Shown here: positions 1 through 8,566 of the stretch, piece by piece
Layout of the letters: each line of letters begins with the position of its first letter
Numbering within the stretch: position 1 is the stretch's first letter
NCBI RefSeq assembly: GCF_023370115.1
Contig: NZ_CP097160.1
Span: 124,001-188,000 of the forward strand
Reading direction: 5' to 3'
DNA length: 64,000 bases
Origin: Gulosibacter sediminis
Lineage (GTDB): Bacteria; Actinomycetota; Actinomycetes; Actinomycetales; Microbacteriaceae
Notes under the pieces: model-generated
The model's input: the letters and a program-made list of their open reading frames with translations, nothing else
What the model was told of the DNA's origin: nothing
Database searches by the model: none
Translations under genes and position numbers: made by a program

Positions 1-1020
1 GCCCGGCATGATGAACGTGCGGCCGACGTAGCGGTTCTTGTAGAAGCCCTCGCGGTAGGGGATGCCGAGGGTCTCGGCGAGCTGCATCGCGGCGGGGCGA
101 GCCGAGTCGGGAATCGGCATGACGACGTCGATCTCGTCGACGCCGAGCTCGCGCTCGACCTTGTGCGCGAGCTTCTCGCCCATGCGCAGGCGGGTGTCGT
201 AGACCGAAATGCCCGACATTGTCGAGTCGGGGCGCGCGAGGTAGACGTACTCGAACGAGCACGGCGACAGCTGCGTCGTGGTCGAGCACTGGCGCGAGTA
301 CATGCGTCCCGCGTTCGTGATGAACACGGCCTCGCCCGGCTCGATGTCGCGAACGAGCTCGTACCCGCCCGAGTCGAGCACGAGGCTCTCGGAGGCGACG
401 ACCCACTCCTCGCGGCCGACCTCGTCGAGGCGGCGGCCGAGCACGAGCGGGCGGATGCCGAACGGGTCGCGGAACGCGAGCATCCCGTGGCCGGCAATGA
501 GCGTGATCGCGGCGTACGAGCCCTCGACGCGCTGGTGCACGTTCGCGACGGCGTCGAAGAGCTCGTCGGGGGTGAGGTCGGCGCCCGAGATCTGCTCCTG
601 CAGCGCGTTCGCGAGCACGTTGAGCAGGATCTCGGTGTCGCTCGGCGAGTTGAGGTGCCGGCGGTCGATGTTGAACAGCTCGTCGGTGAGCTCACGCGTG
701 TTCGTGAGGTTGCCGTTGTGCACGAGCACGAGGCCGTATGGCGCGTTCACGTAGAACGGCTGCACCTCGTCTTCGCTCTTCGCCGAACCCGAGGTGGCGT
801 AGCGCACGTGGCCGAGGCCGACGTTGCCGAGCAGGCTGCGCATGTCGCGGGTGCGGTAGCCCTCGCGCACCTGCCCCTTCAGCTTGACCTGGTGCAGCGT
901 GTTGCCCTCGGCGGTCGCGATCCCGGTCGAGTCCTGGCCGCGGTGCTGCAGCAGCAGGAGCGAGTCGTAGATTTGCTGGTTGACGAGGTTGGTCGAGACA
1001 TGACCGACGATGCCGCACAC
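1..1020 (-). CDS. purF: Amidophosphoribosyltransferase PurF (C-terminus outside window)
   Basis: Catalyses the first committed step of purine synthesis, making phosphoribosylamine from PRPP and glutamine in the cytoplasm. Read from the GTG at 1020, the protein begins Met-CGIVGHVS, so Cys2 is the N-terminal nucleophile of the Ntn glutaminase domain, followed by LLLLQHRGQDSTGIAT. The last residues in the window read GIPYREGFYKNRYVGRTFI, typical of the phosphoribosyltransferase half. About 340 residues are present; the rest runs off the left edge. An in-frame ATG at 1068 would add a 16-residue extension, but AGGAG lies 11 bases before the GTG and the Cys must sit next to the initiator, so GTG is preferred. 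It is divergent from the phosphatase gene and close to purM, its pathway partner. Confidence 0.95.
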   Translation of the reverse strand, partial: MCGIVGHVSTNLVNQQIYDSLLLLQHRGQDSTGIATAEGNTLHQVKLKGQVREGYRTRDMRSLLGNVGLGHVRYATSGSAKSEDEVQPFYVNAPYGLVLVHNGNLTNTRELTDELFNIDRRHLNSPSDTEILLNVLANALQEQISGADLTPDELFDAVANVHQRVEGSYAAITLIAGHGMLAFRDPFGIRPLVLGRRLDEVGREEWVVASESLVLDSGGYELVRDIEPGEAVFITNAGRMYSRQCSTTTQLSPCSFEYVYLARPDSTMSGISVYDTRLRMGEKLAHKVERELGVDEIDVVMPIPDSARPAAMQLAETLGIPYREGFYKNRYVGRTFIMPG

Positions 1021-1127
1021 GGTATGGGGCGCTCCTGACTGGCAGCGAAACAAGGCGACTAACATCATCCCACTTTCTGAGCCGCTCGCGCAGCGTTCGC
1101 GACATTCACATGGGCAACCATGGAGCT

Positions 1128-1895
1128 ATGAGCGAACGACTTCTCGACTGGGACGGCTTCTACAACGCGCGCGACCTCGGCGGGCTGCCGACGCGAGGCG
1201 GCGGTACGACCGCTCACGGCGGCTACGTTCGCTCGGCCGACCTGCGCTACGTCACCGAGGCCGGCCTGGCGCAGATGGCGGAGGCGGGCATCCGCACCGT
1301 CTTCGACCTGCGCAACGACTTCGAGACGCACGTCGAGCCCCGCAACGCTGACGAGGAGCGGGCGAATGCCTACCGCGTGCCGCCCACCCCCGAGGCCGAG
1401 CTGCCCGAGGGCGTATTCGGCGTGCGCGTGCCGCTCGACAACACGCGCGACCACGCGTTCTGGCAGCGGATGCGCGAAGAGGGCCGGCTGGGCTCGCCCC
1501 GCTTCTTCACGCCGGTGCTCCGCGAACAGCCCGAGCGGGTCGTCGCGGTGCTTCGGGCGATGGCGCAGGCGCCGGGCGGGGTGCTGTTTCACTGTGCGAT
1601 CGGCCGCGACCGCACCGGCCTCGTCGCGTTCACGCTGCTCGCGCTTGCCGACGTCGAGCCGGAGGCGATCGCCGCCGACTACCGCATCTCGACCGCCGCG
1701 CTCACGCCGTTCTTCGAGCGCATGGACTTCCCCGACCAGTCGCACCTCATCGACGCCGCGCTCGAACGCCATGGCTTCACGATTGAATCGGCGGTCGCCG
1801 AACAGCTCGACGGCTTCGACGCGTGGGCCACCCTGCGCGACGCCGGGTTGAGCGACGCGGAGCTCGAGACGCTGCGGGGCCGCCTCGTCGCCTAG
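1128..1895 (+). CDS. Tyrosine/serine protein phosphatase (Y_phosphatase3 family)
   Basis: This 255-residue protein starts MSERLLDWDGFYNARDLGG, the N-terminal pattern of the tyrosine-phosphatase family 3 seen in mycobacterial PtpB-like proteins. The P-loop signature HCAIGRDRTG (HCX5R, catalytic Cys and Arg) lies near residue 155. The family hydrolyses phosphotyrosine, phosphoserine or phosphoinositides; the substrate here is unknown. An in-frame ATG at 1110 would add six residues. The stop is 10 bases before purM, but purM has its own promoter-like box, so co-transcription is possible rather than obligatory. No signal peptide is seen, so it should be cytoplasmic. Confidence 0.88.
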   Translation: MSERLLDWDGFYNARDLGGLPTRGGGTTAHGGYVRSADLRYVTEAGLAQMAEAGIRTVFDLRNDFETHVEPRNADEERANAYRVPPTPEAELPEGVFGVRVPLDNTRDHAFWQRMREEGRLGSPRFFTPVLREQPERVVAVLRAMAQAPGGVLFHCAIGRDRTGLVAFTLLALADVEPEAIAADYRISTAALTPFFERMDFPDQSHLIDAALERHGFTIESAVAEQLDGFDAWATLRDAGLSDAELETLRGRLVA

Positions 1896-1905
1896 GCTTG
1901 AGCGT

Positions 1906-3009
1906 ATGAGCGATGAGCTGTACTCGGCGTCCGGTGTCGACACGCGCGCGGGCGACCGCGCCGTTGAACTCATGAAGCAGGCGGTGCAGGCCACCCACGG
2001 CCCCGAGGTGCTCGGCGGCTTTGGCGGCTTCGCGGGGCTGTTCGACGCCTCGCGCCTCACCAAGTTCCAGCGGCCGCTGCTCGCGACCTCGACGGATGGT
2101 GTGGGCACGAAGGTCGCGCTCGCGCAGGCCATCGACAAGCACGACACCATCGGCCAGGATCTCGTCGGCATGGTCGTCGACGACATCATTGTGGTCGGCG
2201 CCGAGCCGCTGTTCATGACCGACTACATCGCCTGCGGCAAGGTCGTGCCCGAGCGCATCGCGAACATCGTTGAGGGCATCGCCCGCGCGTGCGCCGCGAC
2301 CGGCACCGCCCTCACCGGCGGCGAGACCGCCGAACACCCGGGCCTGCTCGGCGACGACGAATACGACGTCGCGGGTGCCGCGACCGGCGTGGTCGAGGCC
2401 GACCGTGTGCTTGGCGCCGAGCGCGTGACCGACGGCGACGTGATCGTCGCGATCGGCGCATCCGGCCTGCACGCGAACGGCTACTCGCTCGTGCGCCGCA
2501 TCATCGCCGACCACGGCGTCGACCTGCGCGCCCACTCCGACGAGCTCGGCACCACCTGGGGCGAGGCCCTGCTCGAGCCCACCCGTCTCTACACCGGCGA
2601 ACTCGTGCGCGTGCTGCGCCGCCCCGAGCTCGACGGCGCGATCCACGCGTTCTCGCACGTCACCGGCGGCGGCATTGCCGCGAACCTCGCGCGGGTGCTG
2701 CCCCGCGGCAGCTGGGTGCAGCTCGAGCGCTCGCGCTGGTCGCCGCTGCCCGTGTTCCGCGTGCTCACCGAGCTCGCGGGCGCCTCGCTCGAGTCGGTGG
2801 AGGGCACCTGGAACCTCGGCATCGGCATGTTCGCCATCGTCGACGCGGCGCGCGCCGACGCGGTCATCGACGCCCTGCGCGAAGAGGGCCACGAGGCCTG
2901 GGTCGCAGGCGACGTCACAATCGGCGAGCGCGACCTCGCGGGCTTCGAACAGGGCGCGAAGGGCGTCGACGGCGGCGCAGTGCAGCTCGTCGGCAGCTAC
3001 GCGAACTAG
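1906..3009 (+). CDS. purM: Phosphoribosylformylglycinamidine cyclo-ligase PurM
   Basis: AIR synthetase, which closes the imidazole ring in step five of purine synthesis using ATP. The 367-residue product is the usual length. Visible landmarks are STDGVGTKV (about residue 63), DLVGMVVDDIIVVGAEP, the glycine-rich ASGLHANGYSLVRR and HVTGGGIAANLARVLP of the nucleotide and substrate clefts. A TAGGCT box at 1893-1898 ends seven bases before the ATG, suggesting a leaderless transcript. The TAG stop overlaps the stop of the convergent membrane-protein gene within one CTAG at 3006-3009. The neighbouring divergent purF belongs to the same pathway. Confidence 0.96.
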   Translation: MSDELYSASGVDTRAGDRAVELMKQAVQATHGPEVLGGFGGFAGLFDASRLTKFQRPLLATSTDGVGTKVALAQAIDKHDTIGQDLVGMVVDDIIVVGAEPLFMTDYIACGKVVPERIANIVEGIARACAATGTALTGGETAEHPGLLGDDEYDVAGAATGVVEADRVLGAERVTDGDVIVAIGASGLHANGYSLVRRIIADHGVDLRAHSDELGTTWGEALLEPTRLYTGELVRVLRRPELDGAIHAFSHVTGGGIAANLARVLPRGSWVQLERSRWSPLPVFRVLTELAGASLESVEGTWNLGIGMFAIVDAARADAVIDALREEGHEAWVAGDVTIGERDLAGFEQGAKGVDGGAVQLVGSYAN

Positions 3010-3383
3010 CGCTCGAGCGTGCGCTGCGCGGCGCGGTGGCCGATGACGATCTGGCCGAGCGCGCCGATCGCGGTGCAGATCACCGCCGTGCTCCCGGCCA
3101 CGAGAAACGGCAGCACGGTGTTGCCGAGCACCATCGTCGCGATGCCGGCGATCACGCCGAGCCCGTTGAACACGAGCGCCCACGGCCACGCGGCTTCGTG
3201 CGCCGCGTGCCAGGCCTCGTCGGAGGCGCGGGTCGCGTTCGTGCGGATGCCACCGAGGGTGCCCGGCATGATGCGGCCAGAGATCGCGAGGCGTATTGCG
3301 GCAAGCGACGTGAAGTTACCGACGACAAGCATGAGCCCCAGGATGATCGACATCGCGATCCCTGGGGCCTGCAGGTTTTCCAT
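3006..3383 (-). CDS. SdpI-like small membrane protein
   Basis: A 125-residue protein with three hydrophobic segments (roughly 8-30, 67-87, 90-113). The region between the first two, with NATRASDEAWHAAHEAAWPW, resembles the conserved loop of SdpI family proteins, where a residue set near [ST]xxxWxxxHxxxG is typical. SdpI gives immunity to the SdpC toxin in Bacillus, but actinobacterial members have no tested role. It lies 12 bases behind the DUF3073 gene on the same strand and is probably co-transcribed. Start is the ATG at 3383; no clear ribosome site is seen. Stop overlaps that of purM. Confidence 0.7.
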   Translation of the reverse strand: MENLQAPGIAMSIILGLMLVVGNFTSLAAIRLAISGRIMPGTLGGIRTNATRASDEAWHAAHEAAWPWALVFNGLGVIAGIATMVLGNTVLPFLVAGSTAVICTAIGALGQIVIGHRAAQRTLER

Positions 3384-3395
3384 GCGTGAAGTGCG

Positions 3396-3632
3396 CTACG
3401 CGCGGCGACGCTGGTCGAGGTCGTCCCCGGCCTCGTACTCGCGGTCGTCGTCGATATACTCGGCCCACTTCGAGAGCTCGTCTTCTTCAGACTCGTCGCT
3501 CGGAGTGACCACCGGTTCGTGGTGGTTGCCGTGGAGTTCGCGCTGCAACGACTCGTAGTCAGTCTCGGGGATGTTGTACTTCAGCTCCCGAGCGACCTTG
3601 GTGTGCTTTGCCTTCTGACGGCCACGCCCCAT
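3396..3632 (-). CDS. DUF3073 family protein
   Basis: A 78-residue hydrophilic protein beginning MGRGRQKAKHTKVARELKY, the hallmark of DUF3073, a family found almost only in Actinobacteria and usually next to purM. The basic N-terminus followed by an acidic tail (SDESEEDE, DDDREYEAGDDLD) suggests an RNA- or protein-binding role, which is inference; no function is established. A GGGGGG run sits seven bases before the ATG. First gene of a likely two-gene unit with the SdpI-like gene. Confidence 0.9.
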   Translation of the reverse strand: MGRGRQKAKHTKVARELKYNIPETDYESLQRELHGNHHEPVVTPSDESEEDELSKWAEYIDDDREYEAGDDLDQRRRA

Positions 3633-3801
3633 GCGTAACCCCCCTAATAGCTATCGTGCCGGTCGGATGTACCGACGCAGCACGGAATGACATACATAAA
3701 TATTGTGCGGCAACTTTACCACGCATGGTGGGGGCGCCAAGTTTGCAGCGCGTGTTCCGTATCCTTTGCAACAAGCGTCCCTCTTCACCCCAGGAGCCAG
3801 C

Positions 3802-4935
3802 GTGCCAGCCTCCCGCAGCATCGATATCACGGTGATCGGTGCGGGTGCGGCCGGGCTCACGGCCGCGTATTCGCTGCGGGCGCTCGGCCTGCAGGCGCTG
3901 CGCGATTTCGTCGTGCTGGATGCGCAACCTCAGCCCGGCTCGACCTGGCAGCATGCCTGGAACTCGCTGACGGTTGGGCGGGCCCTGCAGCTCGGCGAGT
4001 TGATCGACCTCGCGGGCCAGGCCGATCTCGGCCTCGGCTTTCGCGACCTCGACCCGAAGCGGCGCGTGCACGAAGCGGTCGGCTCGGCGTGGCGGCGCTA
4101 TGAGGACGCCTACGGCCTCTTCGTGGCGCACGGGATACGCGTGCGCCAGGTGCGTTCGAAGCCGCGGCGCAACGACCTGCGCGTGTTCTATCAGGGCCCG
4201 GTTGGGGGCGAGGTCGAAATGTCGACACGAATCGTCATCAACGCCACCGGCAGCTGGTCGAACCCGTTTGTGCCCTGGTACCCGGGGCAGCTCGACTACC
4301 GCGGCACGCAGGTGCACGCGTATCGCATCGACCACTTCGGCCAGTTCCGCGGGCAGCGCGTGCTCGTCGTCGGCGGCGGTCGCGGCGCCGTCTCGGTGCT
4401 GCTCGAGCTCGAGCGCCGCGGCGCGCAGACACTCTGGTCGACCCGGCGCGAACCCGACTTTCACGAGCGGCCGAGCCTGGGCATCCTGCCGAGCCGGACG
4501 CTCACCGTGAGCGAGCTCACCGACGCGAACCTGTCGAAGGTGCGCCGCATGATCGAGCGCGGCAAGCGCATGCCGAGCGATGTGTCGGTGCGCGGCATTC
4601 CGCTCACCCGCGAGATCTTCGAGGCACGACGCCGCGGCACGCTGCGCTCGGAGGGCCCGCTCGAGCGGCTGCTGCCGGGCGGCGTGCGCTTCGCCAGCGG
4701 CGCCGAGGCCGAGGTCGACGCCATCATCTGGGCCACCGGCGGGCGCGAGTCGCTGCGCCATCTCGCCCCGCTCGGGCTGCGGGATGCGGGCGGCACGCCG
4801 AAGATCGCGGGTGGCTGGTCGCGCCGCGACGACCGCGTCGCGTTTCTCGGCTACGGCCCGGGCATGGACCCAGCCGACGTGCTCGACGAGGCCCTCGTGA
4901 TCGGCGAGGATGCGATCGACCGGCTCGAGGGCTAG
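3802..4935 (+). CDS. FAD-dependent NAD(P)-binding oxidoreductase
   Basis: The GTG at 3802 follows AGGAG by six bases, giving 377 residues; the open frame upstream has no better start. The protein has an N-terminal Rossmann FAD motif (ITVIGAGAAGLTAAYSL, residues about 8-24), a second dinucleotide motif RVLVVGGGRGAVSVLLELE near residue 190, and a C-terminal ATGGRES segment, the layout of flavin-containing monooxygenases and thioredoxin-reductase-like enzymes. No CxxC redox pair is visible, so a monooxygenase-like or NAD(P)H oxidoreductase role is more likely than disulfide chemistry. Substrate unknown. Its stop shares a CTAG with the convergent crcB gene. Confidence 0.82.
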   Translation: MPASRSIDITVIGAGAAGLTAAYSLRALGLQALRDFVVLDAQPQPGSTWQHAWNSLTVGRALQLGELIDLAGQADLGLGFRDLDPKRRVHEAVGSAWRRYEDAYGLFVAHGIRVRQVRSKPRRNDLRVFYQGPVGGEVEMSTRIVINATGSWSNPFVPWYPGQLDYRGTQVHAYRIDHFGQFRGQRVLVVGGGRGAVSVLLELERRGAQTLWSTRREPDFHERPSLGILPSRTLTVSELTDANLSKVRRMIERGKRMPSDVSVRGIPLTREIFEARRRGTLRSEGPLERLLPGGVRFASGAEAEVDAIIWATGGRESLRHLAPLGLRDAGGTPKIAGGWSRRDDRVAFLGYGPGMDPADVLDEALVIGEDAIDRLEG

Positions 4936-5315
4936 GCCGAAGCCGGCGTCACGAACAGCAGCGCGCCGGCGAGCGCGAACACGGCACAGGCGATGAACTG
5001 CCCGAACAGGTAGACGGCGGCTTGGCCGCGGCGCTGCTCACGCCAGAGCCGCACGACGTCGAGCATCGCGGTCGAGAAGGTCGTGAAACCGCCGCAGAAG
5101 CCGGCGCCGAGCAGGGCATGCCACGTGCCGTCGGTGACGAGCCCCGTGAACAGGCCCAGCAGGAACGAGCCGGTGGCATTGATGAGGAACGTCGCGGCCG
5201 GCGCCGTCCACTCGCGGCGCTCGCGCAGCAGCGTGTCGGTGACGTAGCGCGCGGCCGCGCCGACGCCGCCAGCGAGCGCGACGCCGAGCAGCAGTAGGGG
5301 CGTGAACTCAGGCAC
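4932..5315 (-). CDS. crcB: Fluoride ion channel CrcB, second subunit
   Basis: Fluc/CrcB proteins export fluoride as dual-topology dimers. The GTG at 5315 gives 127 residues with four hydrophobic helices; FLINATGSFLLGLFTG and GFCGGFTTFSTAMLD carry the conserved Asn of TM2 and the Gly-Phe-Thr-Thr-Phe-Ser segment of TM3 that lines the pore and binds the central Na+. The start overlaps the end of the upstream crcB by eight bases, so translation is probably coupled. No fluoride riboswitch was recognised upstream of the pair. Confidence 0.92.
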   Translation of the reverse strand: MPEFTPLLLLGVALAGGVGAAARYVTDTLLRERREWTAPAATFLINATGSFLLGLFTGLVTDGTWHALLGAGFCGGFTTFSTAMLDVVRLWREQRRGQAAVYLFGQFIACAVFALAGALLFVTPASA

Positions 5316-5691
5316 TGCCGAGCCGCCAACCCAGGGCCGCGAACGCGAAGCCGACGAACAGCGACGCCACAGCGAGGACGATCCAGGCAAGGTCACCGTA
5401 GGCCGCGAGGGCGCTCACGTCGAACGCGAACGAGGAGTAGGTGGTGAAGCCGCCGAGCAGACCGGTGCCGAGCAGCAGGCGAAGTTGCTCGGTGCCGCGA
5501 CGCAGCGCGATGGCGGTGAGCACGCCGAGCGCGAAGGCGCCGACGAGGTTGATTGCGAGCGTCGTCCACATCGAGCCGAGCGGCGCGAGGCTCGTCAGCG
5601 CGAAGCGCAGGCCGGCGCCGACGGCGCCGCCCGCGAACACGAGCGCCGCGTTGCGCAGCAGGCGCGGCGTGGGGGTGGGCGTGACGGTCAC
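5308..5691 (-). CDS. crcB: Fluoride ion channel CrcB, first subunit
   Basis: A 127-residue, four-helix CrcB paralogue, the same length as its downstream partner. LAINLVGAFALGVLT and GLLGGFTTYSSFAFD match the pore signatures. Tandem crcB genes of equal size are usual in Actinobacteria and are thought to form antiparallel heterodimers. The GTG start at 5691 has only a weak ribosome site. The gene lies nine bases after the PadR-like gene and may be the distal part of the same transcript. Confidence 0.92.
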   Translation of the reverse strand: MTVTPTPTPRLLRNAALVFAGGAVGAGLRFALTSLAPLGSMWTTLAINLVGAFALGVLTAIALRRGTEQLRLLLGTGLLGGFTTYSSFAFDVSALAAYGDLAWIVLAVASLFVGFAFAALGWRLGSA

Positions 5692-5700
5692 CCCACTACG

Positions 5701-6252
5701 TTACGCCCCGTCGAGTTCCTCGCGGATGCGCGCCTGTGCCCCGAGAATCTCTGCCTCGATGCGCGCGACCAGCTCGGGCGTGAGGCGACCCGATTCATCC
5801 GCCGTGCGCGCCGCGGCGCGCAGCTGCTGGCGGAAGCTCTGGGCGGCCGCGTCGAGCCGGGCGGCGAGCTCGCCCCGCTCGAGGGCGGGCGTGAGCGTGG
5901 CCCGCAGGGTGTCGCGCGCCTCGGCGGCCGACTGGCGCACCGCATCCGCTCGCGCCCGCACCGAGTCGGCGGCGCTCGTGATGCGCGCGGCCTCGTCGGC
6001 CCGTGCCTGCACCTCGGCCTCGCCCTGCAGCGTGGTCGCGTAGAGGAGATTCGTCGCGCCGTGGCTCGGCGTCACCGAGCCATCGCGCTCGAGGTCGTGG
6101 AGCAGCCGCGACAGCACCGAGCCGGCGACGTTGTAGTTGCCGCCGAGGCGCTCGCGCAGGGCTCCGCGCAGCTCGGTGAACTCGCGCGGGCGCTCGTGCA
6201 GCAGCGTCAGCGCGATGAGGCGCAGTTCGTCGTCTCGCAGTACCGGGGTCAT
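5701..6252 (-). CDS. PadR-like winged-helix transcriptional regulator
   Basis: The 183-residue protein has an N-terminal winged-helix region (residues about 8-70, LRLIALTLLHERPREFTELRGALRER in part, then LSRLLHDLERDGSV) with the layout of PadR regulators, followed by a long Ala/Glu/Arg-rich helical C-terminus that could be a dimerising coiled coil. Its ATG overlaps the stop of the DUF4097 gene in an ATGA, so the two are translationally coupled. PadR-DUF4097 pairs are common in Actinobacteria and other bacteria; the regulator probably controls its own operon. No ligand can be inferred. Confidence 0.75.
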   Translation of the reverse strand: MTPVLRDDELRLIALTLLHERPREFTELRGALRERLGGNYNVAGSVLSRLLHDLERDGSVTPSHGATNLLYATTLQGEAEVQARADEAARITSAADSVRARADAVRQSAAEARDTLRATLTPALERGELAARLDAAAQSFRQQLRAAARTADESGRLTPELVARIEAEILGAQARIREELDGA

Positions 6253-7223
6253 GACTCCTCCATTCCGTTCGCGGTGCGGAAGCCCGTGACGTCGGGCCGC
6301 TCGCCCTCGGGCTGCGGTTCGCGCGCGGCCTGGGCTTCGGGCTCGTTCACGCGCTGCACCTTGGGGGCGTTGCTGAAGTCGACGGGGGAGTCGTCGACGC
6401 GGTGTGCGGCGGACTGCGGCGCCTCGGCCTCGGCCTCGACGACGGTGATCGAGCCCGCGACCGAGTTGAGGCGCAGGAACAGCGAGTCGCCGTCGCCTGG
6501 CGCCTGCTCGCGGTGGCGACGGCCGTGCAGCGGGTCGATCGTGTCGTCGCCGATGTGTGTCGTCGCGGTGACGGTCTGGATGTTGTAGCTCGGGTTCGTG
6601 CCCGCGGCCAGCCGCACCGTGGCGCGGCCCGACACCGTGTTGTGGGTGAACTGGCGGGTGCTCGCGTCGAGCAGGTCGACGACCGCCGAGCCCGAGACGG
6701 TGTTGCCCGTGTACTCGAGCAGCGTGCCCGAGACCGTGATGTCGCCGGTCGTGGTCTTCGCGTCGACGCGGCCGCCATGCTCACGGGCGGTGACGTTGCC
6801 CGACACTGAGCTCAGCGAGAGCGTGCCTCCCGTCTGGTCGGCGAACTGCTCGCCGCTCACCGTCGAGAGCGACACCTCGCCCTCGACGCCCGCGACGAGC
6901 ACCTCGGCCGAGGTGGCCTTGACGTTGACGTCGCAGCGCCGCGGCACGAGCACGTACACCTGCGCGCTCGGGCCGTCGACGAGCGTGCGCACCGAGGTGC
7001 CGAACGCCTGCCAGTCGAGCTGCGGGTGGTCGATCGTGAGCGTGTCGCCTTCGAGCTCGACCTTGAGGTCGCGGCCCGTCAGCCCATCGACCTCGACCCG
7101 GCAGCTCGCGTCGTCGTGCGCGACGACGTTGACGCTGCCGCCCATCAGACTCGCGCGCACGCGCCGCACGAGGCCGACGTCGATCGACTCGGGCCCATTT
7201 ATCTGCCACGTTTCGCTTGCCAC
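6249..7223 (-). CDS. DUF4097 beta-strand repeat protein
   Basis: The GTG at 7223 follows GGAG by five bases; product 324 residues. The middle (about 70-245) is built of short repeated beta strands such as STVSGEQFADQTGG, SSVSGNVTAREHGG, KTTTGDITVSGT and NTVSGSAVVD, the pattern of the DUF4097 right-handed beta-solenoid-like domain. There is no signal peptide or membrane segment, so it is probably cytoplasmic. The C-terminal 70 residues are charged and Pro-rich. Function unknown; it is the first gene of a coupled pair with a PadR-like regulator, suggesting it is controlled by or works with that regulator. Confidence 0.82.
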   Translation of the reverse strand: MASETWQINGPESIDVGLVRRVRASLMGGSVNVVAHDDASCRVEVDGLTGRDLKVELEGDTLTIDHPQLDWQAFGTSVRTLVDGPSAQVYVLVPRRCDVNVKATSAEVLVAGVEGEVSLSTVSGEQFADQTGGTLSLSSVSGNVTAREHGGRVDAKTTTGDITVSGTLLEYTGNTVSGSAVVDLLDASTRQFTHNTVSGRATVRLAAGTNPSYNIQTVTATTHIGDDTIDPLHGRRHREQAPGDGDSLFLRLNSVAGSITVVEAEAEAPQSAAHRVDDSPVDFSNAPKVQRVNEPEAQAAREPQPEGERPDVTGFRTANGMEES

Positions 7224-7253
7224 GGTGACTCCAATCGGGTGGGATGCGGGGGC

Positions 7254-8510
7254 CTAGTAGCCCGTGAGGTTGCGCACCGGCTCGGCGCGGTAGAAGAGGC
7301 TCGCGAAGTCGCGGATCGCGCCGGGCTCGCCCTCGACGCGGCCGACGTGCGCGAGCGCGACGGGGGAGTCGTTCGATTCCCAGATGCGCGCGAGTTCGGC
7401 GACGTCGAGCGCGACGTGCGGCGCCTCATCCGTCGGCACCGCTGAGCCCCGCCCGCCGAGCACGGTGATGTGCCAGACGCCGTCGGTGAGGCCGAGGCCG
7501 TCCTCGACCCGCACGATCACCTCGCCGTCGCGCTCGAACGAGCGGGCCGCGATGGCGGCGGGCAGGTCGAGGATGCGCAGCCAGGTCCAGTCGCCGAAGT
7601 CCTTCACCTCCATCGCCCGCTCGTCGGCGAGGGCGAGCGGCAGCGGGTCGCCCGGCTGCGTGTAGAAGCCGAGCTCGCCGATGAGGTCCATGCTCGCGAG
7701 CGCCTGCCAGAGGGCCAGCTCGACGGCGAGGGTGCTGCCGAATAGCGAGAAGACCTTGACGCGGCGCGGCGGCTCCCAGCCCGTGTGCTCGAACGTCGCG
7801 AAGCCGTCGACCTGCCCCGACTCGTCGAAGTGGGCGATCGCCCGGAGTTTCTTCGCGGGGCCCTGCGCCTCGCCCGACCACTCGCCGACGATCTCCATCT
7901 TCGTGCGGGCATAGGGCCGCACCGAGCCGAGCTGGCGGGCGTGGAAAGCGTCGACGACGCGGTCAACGTGCTCGGCGAGGAAGGCGGGCTCGACCCACTC
8001 GACCTGGCACGCAGCGACCGGGGCGGTGGGCCGCAGCTTAAACCGCTTGACGTCGATCTTCACCTCGCCGATGCGGGTGCTCGGGGCGAAGCCGAAGCGG
8101 CCGTAGATCGTTGCCTCGCTCGCCGACAGGGTCGCGAACGGAATACCGTCGGCCTTCGCCTGCCTCAGCTGCTGGGTCATGAGCTCGCGCAGCAGACCGC
8201 GGCGGCGATGCGCCGGGTTGACCCCGATGGTGTTGATGATCAGCGTGGCCACATCTTCGGCGCCCGCGTTATAGCGGCCGACGACCGACGAGCAGCCGCC
8301 CACGACGGCGTCGCCGAGGTGGGTGCGCGTCGTGATCATCGCGAGCCGCGCGTCGTCGGCGCGGCGGTTGCGGCGGAAGAATTCGGTCTGCGCGTCGCCC
8401 GCCGGTTCGTCGAGCAGAGTGAGTCGGAACACGTCGAGGTACTGGCGCCAGCGCGGGTCGTCATCGGGTGCGTCGAGGGGCAGCAGGCCGTACAGATAAG
8501 AATCGTCCAC
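7254..8510 (-). CDS. Eis-like GNAT N-acetyltransferase
   Basis: A 418-residue protein with the Eis architecture: an N-terminal GNAT domain containing the acetyl-CoA signature region VNPAHRRRGLLRELMTQQLR (Q/RxxGxG/A-type, near residue 105), a second GNAT-like region, and a C-terminal sterol-carrier-like domain. Mycobacterial Eis acetylates aminoglycosides and protein lysines from CoA; whether this homologue gives drug resistance cannot be told. It starts at GTG 8510 with a TAGCCT box at 8522-8517 six bases upstream, implying leaderless expression. It is divergent from the RND exporter gene, leaving only 56 bases between starts. Confidence 0.85.
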   Translation of the reverse strand: MDDSYLYGLLPLDAPDDDPRWRQYLDVFRLTLLDEPAGDAQTEFFRRNRRADDARLAMITTRTHLGDAVVGGCSSVVGRYNAGAEDVATLIINTIGVNPAHRRRGLLRELMTQQLRQAKADGIPFATLSASEATIYGRFGFAPSTRIGEVKIDVKRFKLRPTAPVAACQVEWVEPAFLAEHVDRVVDAFHARQLGSVRPYARTKMEIVGEWSGEAQGPAKKLRAIAHFDESGQVDGFATFEHTGWEPPRRVKVFSLFGSTLAVELALWQALASMDLIGELGFYTQPGDPLPLALADERAMEVKDFGDWTWLRILDLPAAIAARSFERDGEVIVRVEDGLGLTDGVWHITVLGGRGSAVPTDEAPHVALDVAELARIWESNDSPVALAHVGRVEGEPGAIRDFASLFYRAEPVRNLTGY

Positions 8511-8566
8511 GGCGTGAGGCTAGCGAACCGGCCCGATGGTTGCCCAAGTATGAAAAACTTGCACTC

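Noticed and set aside
1777-3189. A 470-codon leftward frame across purM
   Set aside because: purM motifs on the rightward strand are unmistakable; the leftward product shows no family features.
5302-6588. A 428-codon rightward frame across the crcB, PadR-like and DUF4097 genes
   Set aside because: It spans three well-supported leftward genes and encodes an Arg/Glu-rich product without domains.
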